Below are positions 1 to 8,581 of a stretch of 64,000 nt of DNA, one piece after another; position 1 is the first letter of the stretch; each line of letters starts with the position of its first letter. The stretch spans positions 6,147,501-6,211,500 of the forward strand of contig NZ_CP020104.1 of NCBI RefSeq assembly GCF_002056795.1, read 5' to 3'. This DNA comes from Spirosoma aerolatum. Its GTDB lineage: Bacteria; Bacteroidota; Bacteroidia; Cytophagales; Spirosomataceae. The notes under the pieces were generated by a model. The model was given only the letters and a program-made list of their open reading frames with translations. It was not told the DNA's origin and ran no database searches. The translations under genes and the position numbers were made by a program.

Positions 1-2
1 TA

Positions 3-446
3 CTGGCCGTCTTACTGGGCAATTCGGGCGCGGGTTGCAGCAGTACCAAAAGCGACGATCCACAGCCGCAGGACGTAAAACTGCTGGTGGGTGGCCTCTG
101 GGAAATCACCAGAACCTACACTGTTACTCCGAGCGACAAGGTTACGCTGCAAATGAAAAAAGGCGCGCTGGGCCTGAAATTTTACGCCGACGGAAAGTTG
201 GAAACCTGCTCGTTTGGAACCTGTAAGACCATGGGCCGCTGGTCGTTTTTGCTGCAAAGCCAGGGGGCGGGTACCGGCACGCTCACGGTCTATGTCGACA
301 ACCCAGATACTCAGACCGTCTACGGAAAAGAACTGGAGGGATCCCTCGACATTTCCACCGACAATCTAATTCGCTGGATCATCAAAGGAAATCCGATAGG
401 GAATACGGACGCCACCGAGATGCAATGGACCATGGAGCGGTCTTAA
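3..446 (+). CDS. Lipocalin-like exported lipoprotein, 5' end outside window
   Basis: The reading frame is open from the first bases of the window, so the start codon lies upstream; 147 residues are visible. The first visible residues are hydrophobic and end in SGAGC (Cys 12 of the visible part), a plausible lipobox, followed by a Ser/Lys/Asp-rich linker (SSTKSDD). This suggests a lipid-anchored envelope protein. The mature domain begins LLVGGLWEITR and contains alternating beta-strand-like segments and a closing WTMERS, the look of the small lipocalin-like proteins common in Cytophagales. There is no catalytic motif. A GTG at 87 is in frame but would remove the signal region, so it is not the true start. 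Function is unknown; ligand binding is only suggested by the fold. Confidence 0.6.
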   Translation: MAVLLGNSGAGCSSTKSDDPQPQDVKLLVGGLWEITRTYTVTPSDKVTLQMKKGALGLKFYADGKLETCSFGTCKTMGRWSFLLQSQGAGTGTLTVYVDNPDTQTVYGKELEGSLDISTDNLIRWIIKGNPIGNTDATEMQWTMERS

Positions 447-662
447 GATTAATCACTATTTTTTGACCCAAAAACTGACAACTTATTTTCAGGATCGGAC
501 ATGTTATGCTAAGACCGTTTACTATTCAATAAAGCGCTTTTCAATGATGAATTCGTTAACGCCAGATGAATCGGTTATCTTGTACAGCTATTTTCATGAA
601 ATGTACAAAACGCTTGTTTATCGGCTTATAACGATTATCCTTATTTAAGAAGCCATCAATCG

Positions 663-2126
663 TCATTGTGTGGCCAACATCATGATTTGTTCTTCAGTCG
701 CTTCTTCACGGCTCAGTTCGCCCGTAAGCTGGCCGTCACGAATCACCAGAATACGGTCGGCGAGGGCCAGTAGTTCAGGAAGTTCACTCGAAATAAGCAG
801 CATGCCCTTGCCCTGAGCCGCCAGGCCCCGGAGAATAGCGTAAATTTCTGCTTTGCCCCCTACGTCGATGCCATGCGTTGGTTCATCAACAATCAGTACG
901 TCGGGGTTGACCAGCAACCAGCGAGCCAGCATTGTTTTTTGTTGGTTCCCGCCACTCAGATTACCCGCTATCTCCCGGACAGAAGGCGTTCGGATGCCTA
1001 GTTGCTGACGAAATGATTCGGCTAAAGACCTTACCCGATTCCGATTATACCAGGGCCCTGATGCTGGCGACTGGGCCGCAACTATATTCTGAGCAACAGA
1101 CTGTTCTATGAATAAGCCCAGTCGTTTACGTTCTTCGGGCAGGTAGCCAATCCCATACCGGACGGCATCAGCCGGGTGCGCAATAGTCACTACCTCCCCA
1201 TGAAGCTGGACGGTACCTGAATCGTGTTTGTCGATCCCAAAAATAGCCCGCGCAATTTCCGTTCGCCCGGCCCCTACCAGGCCTGCCATACCCAGAATTT
1301 CACCCTTATGGAGCTGAAAACTGATCTGTTCAAACCGCTCACCCGACAGGTTTTGAATCTGAAGCAACACCTCATCCGTGGCGGATGACGAACTTTTCTC
1401 CGCCATTAAACGCCGACCAACCATTCGGCTAATAAGCGCATCGGGCGTGGTGCTGGTCATTTGGTCTGTTCCCTGGTAGCGTCCATCTTTCAGCACCGAA
1501 ACCCGGTCGGCCAGTTCGAATAGTTCGGGGAGTCGATGCGAGATATAGACGATGGCTTTACCCTCTGTTCGTAACTGCCGTAGTAACGCAAATAAGGTGG
1601 CCGTTTCTCGGTGTGTAAGGGAGGCCGTTGGTTCATCCAGTAGTAAGATTGCCGGATTTTGCGACAAGGCCTTGGCAATTTCAACCATCTGCTTCTGCCC
1701 CGGCGACAGTTCACTCACCAACTCCTGCGGCCGGATATCGGGTAAGGCAAGTTCATTCAGTAAAGCCTGCGTATGGGCGTGTAAGGTTTTATACTGGATT
1801 AAACCAAAGCGGTTTTTGGGCTGGCGATTTGCATATATATTTTCCGCGACGGTCAGACTATCGACCAGACTCAGTTGCTGGTAAACGATAGCAATGCCCA
1901 ATGCAGTTGCATGGGCCGGGTTCTCGATCTCAACCGCCTGTCCGTTCAGCAGAATCTGACCTGAATCGGGATGCAGGTTCCCTGTCAGTATATTCATTAA
2001 CGTGCTTTTACCAGCCCCATTTTCACCACAGAGGGCATGAATTTCGCCCGAATCAACGGATAGTGATACGTTATCAAGCGCCATTACGCCGGGGAATTGT
2101 TTGGTTATGTTGAGTAGCTGAAGCAT
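663..2126 (-). CDS. Sugar ABC transporter ATP-binding protein, RbsA/MglA type
   Basis: Cytoplasmic ATPase of a CUT2-type sugar importer, about 487 residues with two fused ABC domains. The first domain has a canonical Walker A (GENGAGKST, about residues 34-42), signature LSPGQKQ and Walker B LLLDEPTASL. The second has the degenerate Walker A usual for this family (GLVGAGRTE), signature LSGGNQQK and Walker B VDEPTHGID. The ATG at 2126 was chosen because homologous proteins begin a few residues before the NITKQFPGV motif; an in-frame TTG at 2141 would overlap the preceding stop codon. It lies directly downstream of the Gfo/Idh/MocA gene and should pair with the permease (7637-8581) and binding protein (8578-9588) of the same locus. 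The likely cargo, from context, is D-apiose. Confidence 0.93.
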   Translation of the reverse strand: MLQLLNITKQFPGVMALDNVSLSVDSGEIHALCGENGAGKSTLMNILTGNLHPDSGQILLNGQAVEIENPAHATALGIAIVYQQLSLVDSLTVAENIYANRQPKNRFGLIQYKTLHAHTQALLNELALPDIRPQELVSELSPGQKQMVEIAKALSQNPAILLLDEPTASLTHRETATLFALLRQLRTEGKAIVYISHRLPELFELADRVSVLKDGRYQGTDQMTSTTPDALISRMVGRRLMAEKSSSSATDEVLLQIQNLSGERFEQISFQLHKGEILGMAGLVGAGRTEIARAIFGIDKHDSGTVQLHGEVVTIAHPADAVRYGIGYLPEERKRLGLFIEQSVAQNIVAAQSPASGPWYNRNRVRSLAESFRQQLGIRTPSVREIAGNLSGGNQQKTMLARWLLVNPDVLIVDEPTHGIDVGGKAEIYAILRGLAAQGKGMLLISSELPELLALADRILVIRDGQLTGELSREEATEEQIMMLATQ

Positions 2127-2137
2127 ACGCGGTTGGA

Positions 2138-3184
2138 TCAATTTGTCAGGTTAACAACTTCATTCCGCCGGGCCGAATCATAGGCGGCATAGACCAGCCG
2201 GATCGTCTCGAAATTATCGGAACCTGTGGTTTCGGCAGGGCCAGTAAGGGACCGATTTTGCAGCTGTAAATCAGCAAGTAAGTTTTGATTACAGGCAACG
2301 ATAGATGAATGAACGAGCGCATACGCCGGATCGGCCCACGCATAGTTGGAGGGTGGCACCGTGGTGGTTGTCGTTCCGGCAGCGGTTGTCGTTTTGAGCA
2401 CATAGTCGTTGGTCAGCACCAGCGAACCGGCTGATCCTTCAATGCTGACGAGCGTTTGCGGAAAGGCTTCTTTTTCCAGAATAGAAGCATATGACATCTC
2501 CACGTAGCAGCTCAGGCCACTCTTCATACGGAGCAACACGTTGGCTACATCTTCTCCTTTAATGTGGGGATTTATGCGTGCCGTCTGGCAATAAATCGAC
2601 TGTGCTTCGCCGAACAGAAATCGGGTAATATCCAGAATGTGTGACCCAATATCGGTTAGAATAAACTGCTCCAGCTCGGCCAGAAAAGGTTGATTATCGA
2701 AAACCGGGAAGGCCGAGCAGAAACTGACCCTTGCTTTAAACGCCCTACCAATCACGCCTGACTCCAGTACTGTTTTAACGGCTCGAATAGGCGTTTGCCA
2801 GCGAAAATTTTCGTGAATATATAGTCGGGTTCCCGCTTTTTGGCAGATTTCCAGCATCTGTCTGGCCTCATGGAGGCTTGGTCCCATGGGTTTCTGACAA
2901 ATCACATCCAGTCCCCGTTCGGCTGCTTTCCTGGTGAAATGCAGATGTGTATCCACATCCGTGATGATATCTACGAAGTCGAGTTCGTGTGCATGATGGT
3001 CCAGCAGTTCATCAATCGAATCGTACACATTTGGGACGTTGAACTGCCGGGCAAACGCATCGGCTCTGGCTCTGGTACGGTTATAGAGTGCAATCAGTTC
3101 AACTCCGCCAACGGTAAACCAGGCAGGAATCTGATAGTTAGCCCAAAATCCTGTTCCAATTACAGCAAATTTTAACGACTTCAT
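2138..3184 (-). CDS. apsD: Gfo/Idh/MocA oxidoreductase, candidate D-apiose dehydrogenase
   Basis: A 348-residue NAD(P)-dependent dehydrogenase. Rossmann motif GTGFWANY lies near the N-terminus (about residues 10-17), the conserved Lys is in CQKP (replacing the usual EKP) near residue 97, and the substrate-domain motifs HENFRWQ and TDIGSHILD are present. No signal peptide, so cytoplasmic. In the described D-apiose pathway ApsD belongs to this family and oxidises apiose to apionolactone. The assignment here rests mainly on the neighbours: a GH140 apiosidase, an ApnO-type protein and an OiaC-type TIM barrel. Family membership is certain; the substrate is inferred. It is the first gene of the minus-strand transcript and is followed after about 11 bp by the ABC ATPase. 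Confidence 0.72.
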   Translation of the reverse strand: MKSLKFAVIGTGFWANYQIPAWFTVGGVELIALYNRTRARADAFARQFNVPNVYDSIDELLDHHAHELDFVDIITDVDTHLHFTRKAAERGLDVICQKPMGPSLHEARQMLEICQKAGTRLYIHENFRWQTPIRAVKTVLESGVIGRAFKARVSFCSAFPVFDNQPFLAELEQFILTDIGSHILDITRFLFGEAQSIYCQTARINPHIKGEDVANVLLRMKSGLSCYVEMSYASILEKEAFPQTLVSIEGSAGSLVLTNDYVLKTTTAAGTTTTTVPPSNYAWADPAYALVHSSIVACNQNLLADLQLQNRSLTGPAETTGSDNFETIRLVYAAYDSARRNEVVNLTN

Positions 3185-3292
3185 TCCGTGTAACGTTTTT
3201 CTACGACGTATAATTTGTAGAGCTGCGAGCCGTAGTAACTGCTAATAGCGGACTGCTCTACGGCAACTATTTTTACTTTTTAAACGATTTTG

Positions 3293-3322
3293 TTTGACTA
3301 TTTCAAAAAGGCAGTACATTTG
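3293..3322 (+). promoter_or_regulatory. Bacteroidota-type promoter for the GntR-led operon
   Basis: TTTG at 3293-3296, an 18-nt spacer, then TACATTTG at 3315-3322. This matches the Bacteroidota sigma consensus TTTG (-33) and TAnnTTTG (-7) with normal spacing, about 100 bp before the GntR start codon. Transcription would begin near 3328-3330. Confidence 0.6.
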
Positions 3323-3351
3323 TCTCACTGTACTCTACTCTACTGTACTGC
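3311..3351. promoter_or_regulatory. Candidate operator with repeated TGTACT half-sites
   Basis: GCAGTACA (3311-3318) and TGTACTGC (3344-3351) form a perfect 8-bp inverted repeat. ACTGTACT also occurs twice as a direct repeat 15 bp apart (3327-3334, 3342-3349). The cluster overlaps the -7 element and presumed start site of the promoter at 3293-3322. AraR-type GntR regulators bind TTGTAC/GTACAA half-sites, so the adjacent regulator is the obvious candidate to bind here. Binding is inferred. Confidence 0.45.
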
Positions 3352-3420
3352 TTAAACTGTGGAGCAAATGTAGTTTCTTTTGCCTTATTCACAAGAAAAT
3401 CTAAAAAAGTAGCACATCAT

Positions 3421-4461
3421 ATGCCAGATAGCCTTGTCGATCTGCCAACAGCCCAGCCTAATGCGGCCCAGCCTGATGCGGCTCAACCAAAATATCAGCA
3501 GTTAATTGAAACTATCCTGGTGGGTATTGAACAGGGAACACTGGAACTGGGTCAGCAACTACCCTCCATCAATGAGTGGGCCAGTAATCAGGGGGTAGCG
3601 AAAGTGACTGTAGCGAAAGCTTATGAAGACCTTCGGCAACGGGGCGTTGTACGGTCGCAGCATGGTAAAGGATTTTACGTAGCCAGCACCAACGTACGAA
3701 CATCGCTGAATGTGCTGATGATTTTCGATACACTCAATGCCTATAAGGAAACCCTGTACGATGAATTGAAGGCGGCTTTACCAGCCGATGCCAGCCTGAG
3801 TGTATTCTTTCATCACTACAACCCCAGCGTGTTTGAATCACTGATCCGGAACAACCTCGGCCGATACAACGCCTACGTAGTCATGCCCCATTTCGATAAC
3901 GATGTAACGGATACTGTAGCGCTGATTCCGGCCGATAAACTGCTACTGCTGGATCAGCTATTGCCCAATCTGCCAGGCGATTATTCCGCAGTTTATCAGG
4001 ATTTCGAACAGGATATTTATCAGGCGCTGACTGCTGCGTTTGAACAACTGAAACTATACAGCAGCCTGACCCTGGTGCAGTCGAAAGACCGGTTTCAATA
4101 TATTCCGGCGGCTACGCTGGCGGGTTTCCAGCAATTTGGTCAGGATCATAACTTCCCCTGCCATATTGTCGACTCCTATTCGGATGCGTTAGTACGGGCA
4201 GGAGAGGCTTTTCTCTTCTTTGCCGACCGGGATCTGGTTTCCTTCCTGAAACAGGTTGACCGCCTGGGCCTCAGGCTGGGTCAGGAAGTGGGACTATTAT
4301 CGTACGACGATACGCCGATGAAAGAAATTCTGGCTGGAGGAATAAGCGTTATCTCAACCGATTTTGCCCAGATGGGTCAAACAGCGGGTCGATTGCTGAC
4401 CAGCCGCCAGCGCGAGAAAATTGCCAACCCCGGCGGATTAATCCGGCGAAACTCCCTGTAG
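3421..4461 (+). CDS. GntR-family regulator with LacI-type sensor domain (AraR-like)
   Basis: A 346-residue repressor-type regulator. After a short AQP repeat (AQPNAAQPDAAQPK, residues 11-24) there is a GntR winged helix (about 25-92, with GQQLPSINEWA and KVTVAKAYEDLRQRG), then a periplasmic-binding-protein-like effector domain (about 95-335, with FFADRD and LLSYDDTP segments). This architecture is that of AraR and related sugar-responsive repressors rather than FadR or HutC types. It heads the plus-strand operon and stands divergent to the dehydrogenase and ATPase genes, so it probably controls both arms of the locus. The effector is likely apiose or a catabolite of it (inference). The start ATG is about 100 bp after a well-formed promoter. 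Confidence 0.88.
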   Translation: MPDSLVDLPTAQPNAAQPDAAQPKYQQLIETILVGIEQGTLELGQQLPSINEWASNQGVAKVTVAKAYEDLRQRGVVRSQHGKGFYVASTNVRTSLNVLMIFDTLNAYKETLYDELKAALPADASLSVFFHHYNPSVFESLIRNNLGRYNAYVVMPHFDNDVTDTVALIPADKLLLLDQLLPNLPGDYSAVYQDFEQDIYQALTAAFEQLKLYSSLTLVQSKDRFQYIPAATLAGFQQFGQDHNFPCHIVDSYSDALVRAGEAFLFFADRDLVSFLKQVDRLGLRLGQEVGLLSYDDTPMKEILAGGISVISTDFAQMGQTAGRLLTSRQREKIANPGGLIRRNSL

Positions 4462-4464
4462 GTC

Positions 4465-5283
4465 ATGCAACTTGGAATCGGGACATATACGTTTGGCTGG
4501 GCGGTAGGAACACCCGGCAATCGCCCAGATCACCCGCTCGACGAACTGGGCCTGTTGAACCGCGCAACCGCGTTGGGGTTCAGCCTGGTTCAAATTGGCG
4601 ACAATTTACCCCTGCATACGCTGTCTACTGAACAATTATGTGCCTTTGAGCAACAAGCCCAACAACAGGGCATCCGGCTGGAAGTTGGCGCACGCGGGCT
4701 AACAGAAACCAATCTTGATCAGTATATCAACTTGGCTGCAGGCCTGAAAAGCCGGTTGCTCCGCTTCGTGATTGATTCATCTGCTTACGAGCCAACCCTC
4801 GATACGGTCATTGGCATTCTGAAAAACGCGGTGCCCAGCCTGAAGAAGGCAAAAATTACACTGGGTCTGGAAAATCATGATCGATTATTGGCCCGCGAGT
4901 TTGCTCATATTGTTGAACAGGTTGGGAGTGAACACCTCGGTATCTGTCTGGATTCTGTCAACTCAATGGGCGCGGGAGAAGGACTGGCTGAGGTCGTACA
5001 AACATTAGCGCCGTACACGGTCAATCTGCACCTGAAGGATTTTGGTATCCGGCGATTATCCCATTTGATGGGTTTTCAGATTGATGGACGACCCGCCGGG
5101 CAGGGTCTATTGAACATACCATGGCTGGTAGAGCAGGTAGCCACTCGCAGCCGCTGCCAGACCGCCATTTTAGAGCAGTGGGTAGTGCCTGAGTCAACGC
5201 TGCCAGCCAGTATCGATAAAGAGGAAAACTGGGTAACCGATAGCATAAATTACCTCATAAACAGCAACTTATTTACTAGATAA
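4465..5283 (+). CDS. oiaC: TIM-barrel isomerase/epimerase-like enzyme, candidate 3-oxo-isoapionate decarboxylase
   Basis: A 272-residue cytoplasmic protein of the xylose-isomerase-like TIM barrel family (AP_endonuc_2). Visible metal-site and barrel motifs are LGLENHDR (about residue 133), GICLDSVNSMG (about 154), NLHLKDFGI (about 190) and AILEQWV near the C-terminus, giving the usual Glu/Asp/His/Glu set. It starts 4 bp after the regulator stop codon and precedes the ApnO-type gene. In the published apiose pathways OiaC belongs to this fold and decarboxylates 3-oxo-isoapionate to L-erythrulose. The fold call is firm; the specific reaction is inferred from context and a generic sugar isomerase or epimerase cannot be excluded from sequence alone. 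Confidence 0.68.
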   Translation: MQLGIGTYTFGWAVGTPGNRPDHPLDELGLLNRATALGFSLVQIGDNLPLHTLSTEQLCAFEQQAQQQGIRLEVGARGLTETNLDQYINLAAGLKSRLLRFVIDSSAYEPTLDTVIGILKNAVPSLKKAKITLGLENHDRLLAREFAHIVEQVGSEHLGICLDSVNSMGAGEGLAEVVQTLAPYTVNLHLKDFGIRRLSHLMGFQIDGRPAGQGLLNIPWLVEQVATRSRCQTAILEQWVVPESTLPASIDKEENWVTDSINYLINSNLFTR

Positions 5284-5318
5284 AGTACCCGTTCATTTTT
5301 TCAACGTATCTAAATAAA

Positions 5319-6152
5319 ATGACCAAAATTGCTTTAGTGGGCGCGGGCGGCAAGATGGGCTGCCGACTAACTGACAACTTTTTGAAACTGGCTACGTATG
5401 CGGTTTCCTACCTGGAAATAGCACCACAGGGTATTGAAAACCTTCGGCAGCGGGGCGTATCCGTTAGTGAACACAGTGCCGCCATTGCCGATGCTGATGT
5501 TGTTATTCTGGCCTTGCCCGATGTGGCCATTGGCAAGCTTTCAGAGCAGATTATTCCGCAAATGAAGTCCGGCGCACTCGTGCTGACACTGGACCCGGCA
5601 GCCCCGCTGGATGGGGTAATTGCCCACCGCGACGATCTGGGTTATGTGATCGCGCATCCCTGTCACCCGTCGGTGTTCAACTGGGAGCCAACCGAAGCAG
5701 CTTTCCGGGATTTTTACGGCGGCATCTCCGCAAAGCAATCCATCGTGGTGGCACTTATGCATGGCACAGAAGCGCATTATACGCTGGGCGAACAGGTGGC
5801 GCAGGACATGTATGGACCGATTAAGGATACCCATCGAATTACGCTGGAACAAATGGCCATTCTGGAACCGGCTATGGTGGAAACGCTCGCCCAGACCTGC
5901 ATGGAAGTCGTGAAAGAAGGCTTCGACCGAATTGTAACCCTCGGCGTTCCTGAAGCTGCCGCCCGCGACTTTGTGCTGGGTCATCTGCGCATTCAGATTG
6001 CGGTGCTGTTCAGGGAGGTCAATGGGACGTTTTCCGATGCAGCGTATAAGATCTCGAAACGTGCCAAACCCATTCTGTTTCGTGAAGGCTGGGAACGCAT
6101 TTTTGACATGAACGACATCCGCGAACAGGTCAAGGATATTACAGCCCGCTAG
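5319..6152 (+). CDS. apnO: Candidate D-apionate oxidoisomerase (ApnO family)
   Basis: A 277-residue NAD-binding protein. It opens with an unusual Rossmann loop, GAGGKMGCRLTDN (about residues 8-20), then DVVILALPD (about 60-68) and AHPCHPSVFN (about 111-120). A phosphogluconate-dehydrogenase-type C-terminal helical domain follows, with LEQMAILEPAM, GVPEAAARDF and GHLRIQIAVLF. The combination GAGGKMG plus HPCHP is what I associate with D-apionate oxidoisomerase, which oxidises and rearranges apionate to 3-oxo-isoapionate. Length fits that family. It lies 35 bp after the TIM-barrel gene and upstream of a GH140 apiosidase, which is strong context. It is cytoplasmic, with no signal peptide. Confidence 0.78.
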   Translation: MTKIALVGAGGKMGCRLTDNFLKLATYAVSYLEIAPQGIENLRQRGVSVSEHSAAIADADVVILALPDVAIGKLSEQIIPQMKSGALVLTLDPAAPLDGVIAHRDDLGYVIAHPCHPSVFNWEPTEAAFRDFYGGISAKQSIVVALMHGTEAHYTLGEQVAQDMYGPIKDTHRITLEQMAILEPAMVETLAQTCMEVVKEGFDRIVTLGVPEAAARDFVLGHLRIQIAVLFREVNGTFSDAAYKISKRAKPILFREGWERIFDMNDIREQVKDITAR

Positions 6153-6206
6153 TATGAAGTCGGTTTATCGGCGTTTAACGACCCTATTCTCTTTCGTTAC
6201 TAAACC

Positions 6207-7595
6207 ATGAAACAGTCTATTTTTCTACTCTTGTTTGTTGTAATACAGGGTCTGGTTATGGCCCAGAAGCCCTTCACTGGTGGGCGGCTGAAGGTGTCTG
6301 ACAACAAACGTTATCTGGTCCACCAGAACGGCACTCCTTTTTTCTGGATGGGCGATACGGCCTGGGAGCTCTTTCATCGACTAAACCGCGAAGAAGCGGA
6401 TCAGTATCTCAGGCACCGCGCCGAACAGGGATTTACAGTAATTCAGGCGGTGGCGCTGGCCGAGTTCGATGGGCTCAAAGAACAAAACCCCTACGGTGAA
6501 GTACCCCTTCAGGATAATGACCCCACCAAACCCAACGAAGCCTATTTCAAACACGTCGATTACATCATCGACAAAGCGGCCGAGTATGGTCTGGTGATCG
6601 CATTTCTACCCACTTGGGGCGATAAAGTTTTCAAGGACAAATGGGGCAACGGACCGGAGATTTTCAACCCCACGAATGCCAGAACGTATGGCCAATACCT
6701 GGGAAATCGCTACAAAAACCGCGAAAATATCGTCTGGGTGCTGGGTGGCGACCGGCAACCCCGCGATGGTTCATCGGATGTAGAAATCTGGCGGGCCATG
6801 GCCGCCGGGATTCAGCAGGGCGTTGGCGGTACGGCAAAGCCGCTTATGACCTATCATCCACAGCCCAACGGCCTGGCTGGAGGAGCATCGAAATGGTTTC
6901 ATAAAGATGACTGGTTCAGTTTTAATATGCACCAGAACGGCCACTGCCGCAATACAGCTATGTACGATAACATCACCATATCCTACAACCTCCAGCCAAC
7001 CAAGCCAACGATGGATGCCGAACCGATCTACGAAGATCATCCGGTTTGTTTTAATGTTAAAGACCTCGGTACGTCCAATGCCTATGATGTGCGTTTGTAC
7101 GCTTATCTGGATCTGTTCGCAGGGGCACATGGACATACCTACGGCTGCCACGACATCTGGCAAATGTATAGCGCCAAACGACCGGCGGTCAATGGCCCAC
7201 ACATCTACTGGCAGGAAGCTATGGACCTGCCCGGTGCCAATCAGATGAAACATGTTCGAAAATTGATGACGTCCCGGCCACTTCTTGACCGTGTGCCCGA
7301 CCAGTCGCTCATTGTCGAAAACAACCTGAGTCCGGCAGAACGTATTCAGGCCACTCGAGGTGCCGACTACGCCTTTGTGTATACAGCCGTTGGTAAGCCA
7401 TTCACGGTGAACCCCGCCAAGATTTCCGGCAAAAGCATTACCGCCACCTGGTTTGATCCCCGAACGGGGAAAACGCAGTCGGCAGGTACGTTCGATAATC
7501 AGAAGCCATTTCAATTCAAGCCGCCCACGCAGGGTTACGGACAGGATTGGGTACTGGTGCTGGACGATGCCGCCAAAAATCACGCTGCTCTTTAA
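6207..7595 (+). CDS. GH140 family glycoside hydrolase (DUF4038), candidate apiosidase
   Basis: A 462-residue exported enzyme with a signal peptide (about 1-19, ending LVMAQ). The body is a DUF4038 TIM barrel (about 25-365): FFWMGDTAWELFHRL near the start, WVLGGD with Asp 182, and TMDAEPIYED with Glu 272. A C-terminal collagen-binding-like domain follows (about 370-455, with ATWFDPRTGKTQ). The founding GH140 enzyme, BT1012 of Bacteroides thetaiotaomicron, is an apiosidase acting on rhamnogalacturonan II with an Asp and a Glu catalytic pair; Asp 182 and Glu 272 sit at comparable places. Its position inside a locus of apiose-catabolism homologues makes D-apiose release the best call. Likely periplasmic; no T9SS tail is visible. 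Confidence 0.82.
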   Translation: MKQSIFLLLFVVIQGLVMAQKPFTGGRLKVSDNKRYLVHQNGTPFFWMGDTAWELFHRLNREEADQYLRHRAEQGFTVIQAVALAEFDGLKEQNPYGEVPLQDNDPTKPNEAYFKHVDYIIDKAAEYGLVIAFLPTWGDKVFKDKWGNGPEIFNPTNARTYGQYLGNRYKNRENIVWVLGGDRQPRDGSSDVEIWRAMAAGIQQGVGGTAKPLMTYHPQPNGLAGGASKWFHKDDWFSFNMHQNGHCRNTAMYDNITISYNLQPTKPTMDAEPIYEDHPVCFNVKDLGTSNAYDVRLYAYLDLFAGAHGHTYGCHDIWQMYSAKRPAVNGPHIYWQEAMDLPGANQMKHVRKLMTSRPLLDRVPDQSLIVENNLSPAERIQATRGADYAFVYTAVGKPFTVNPAKISGKSITATWFDPRTGKTQSAGTFDNQKPFQFKPPTQGYGQDWVLVLDDAAKNHAAL

Positions 7596-7636
7596 CTAAG
7601 TCGAGCGTTTACTAACCAACATTTATAGCTAACAGG

Positions 7637-8581
7637 ATGCGCATACTTCTTCAGGAACGAATCTATTCGCTGACATTAACGATTTTGCTGGTGGGCGTTG
7701 GCGCGACAATAGCTTTTCCGCAGACGTTTCCAACCATGGGAAACTGGAGTCAGCTCCTGCTGAATCTGAGTAACGATACCATTGTGGCCATCGGGATGAT
7801 GCTGCTGTTAGTATCCGGGGCTTTTGATTTATCAGTTGGCTCGGTCGTTGCGTTTTCGGGTGGAGTGGCCGCGTATGGTATGATGGCATTGAACCTGCCC
7901 ATACCCCTGGCACTGCTCACAGCACTGGCCTGCGCCGGGGTTATCGGGCTTGCGAATGGTTATCTGATTGCTTATCAAGGCATAAATCCCATGATTCAGA
8001 CGCTGGCCACCATGGGTATCGTTCGGGGTGGAGCGCTCCTAATGGGTGGCTCCGGTATTCAGAATCTACCCTACTGGTTTAATGCCATCAGTCAATCCCG
8101 CCTGCTGGGGGTACAGATGCCCGTATGGTACATGTTGATGCTGGTGGGTACGTTTGCTTTCCTGATGAATAAAACGATATTTTTTCGGCGCTACTACTAC
8201 ATTGGCGGCAACGAACGAGCAGCAGAACTGTCGGGAATCCGCGTTAAAAAGATGAAGCTCTGGGGCTTTGTCATGACCTCTTTACTGGCTGGAGCAGCTG
8301 GTATTTTGCTAGCCTCCCGACTCGGCACCGCCTTGCCCACCGCAGGCCGCGGCCTGGAACTCAGGGTGATTACGGCCGTCATTCTGGGGGGGGCCAGTTT
8401 GTCGGGTGGGCACGGCAAAATTCCCGGCGCGTTGCTTGGTGCGGTATTCATGGGGCTGGTCAGCAATGTAATGGTACTCGCCCGGGTGTCGGGCTACTGG
8501 CAGGAAATCATTCTCGGTCTGATTTTAATTACCGCCGTCTGGACCGATAAAGCCCTACAAAAACGGGTGACTCTATCATGA
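7637..8581 (+). CDS. Sugar ABC transporter permease, RbsC type
   Basis: A 314-residue inner-membrane permease of the BPD_transp_2 family with about eight hydrophobic segments. Diagnostic motifs are GAFDLSVGSVVAFSG (about residues 56-70), NGYLIAYQGINPMIQTLATM (about 110-130) and VILGGASLSGG HGK (about 249-261, EAA-like loop region). It forms the membrane channel for the ATPase at 663-2126. Its stop overlaps the start of the binding-protein gene (ATGA at 8578-8581), showing translational coupling. CUT2 sugar importers are uncommon in Bacteroidota glycan loci, which generally use SusCD with MFS or SSS permeases. Confidence 0.93.
   Translation: MRILLQERIYSLTLTILLVGVGATIAFPQTFPTMGNWSQLLLNLSNDTIVAIGMMLLLVSGAFDLSVGSVVAFSGGVAAYGMMALNLPIPLALLTALACAGVIGLANGYLIAYQGINPMIQTLATMGIVRGGALLMGGSGIQNLPYWFNAISQSRLLGVQMPVWYMLMLVGTFAFLMNKTIFFRRYYYIGGNERAAELSGIRVKKMKLWGFVMTSLLAGAAGILLASRLGTALPTAGRGLELRVITAVILGGASLSGGHGKIPGALLGAVFMGLVSNVMVLARVSGYWQEIILGLILITAVWTDKALQKRVTLS

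Noticed and set aside
580-608. TTGTACA / TGTACAA inverted repeat near the end of the ABC ATPase gene, similar to AraR-type half-sites
   Set aside because: It lies downstream of the gene, has a 15-bp spacer and only 7-bp arms; too weak to call a second operator.
463-648. 61-codon plus-strand frame downstream of the lipoprotein gene
   Set aside because: Low-complexity composition, no domain, no good start context; lies in an AT-rich intergenic stretch.
2127-2141. TTG start for the ABC ATPase gene, overlapping the dehydrogenase stop
   Set aside because: The ATG at 2126 fits the usual start of the family and needs no rare start codon.
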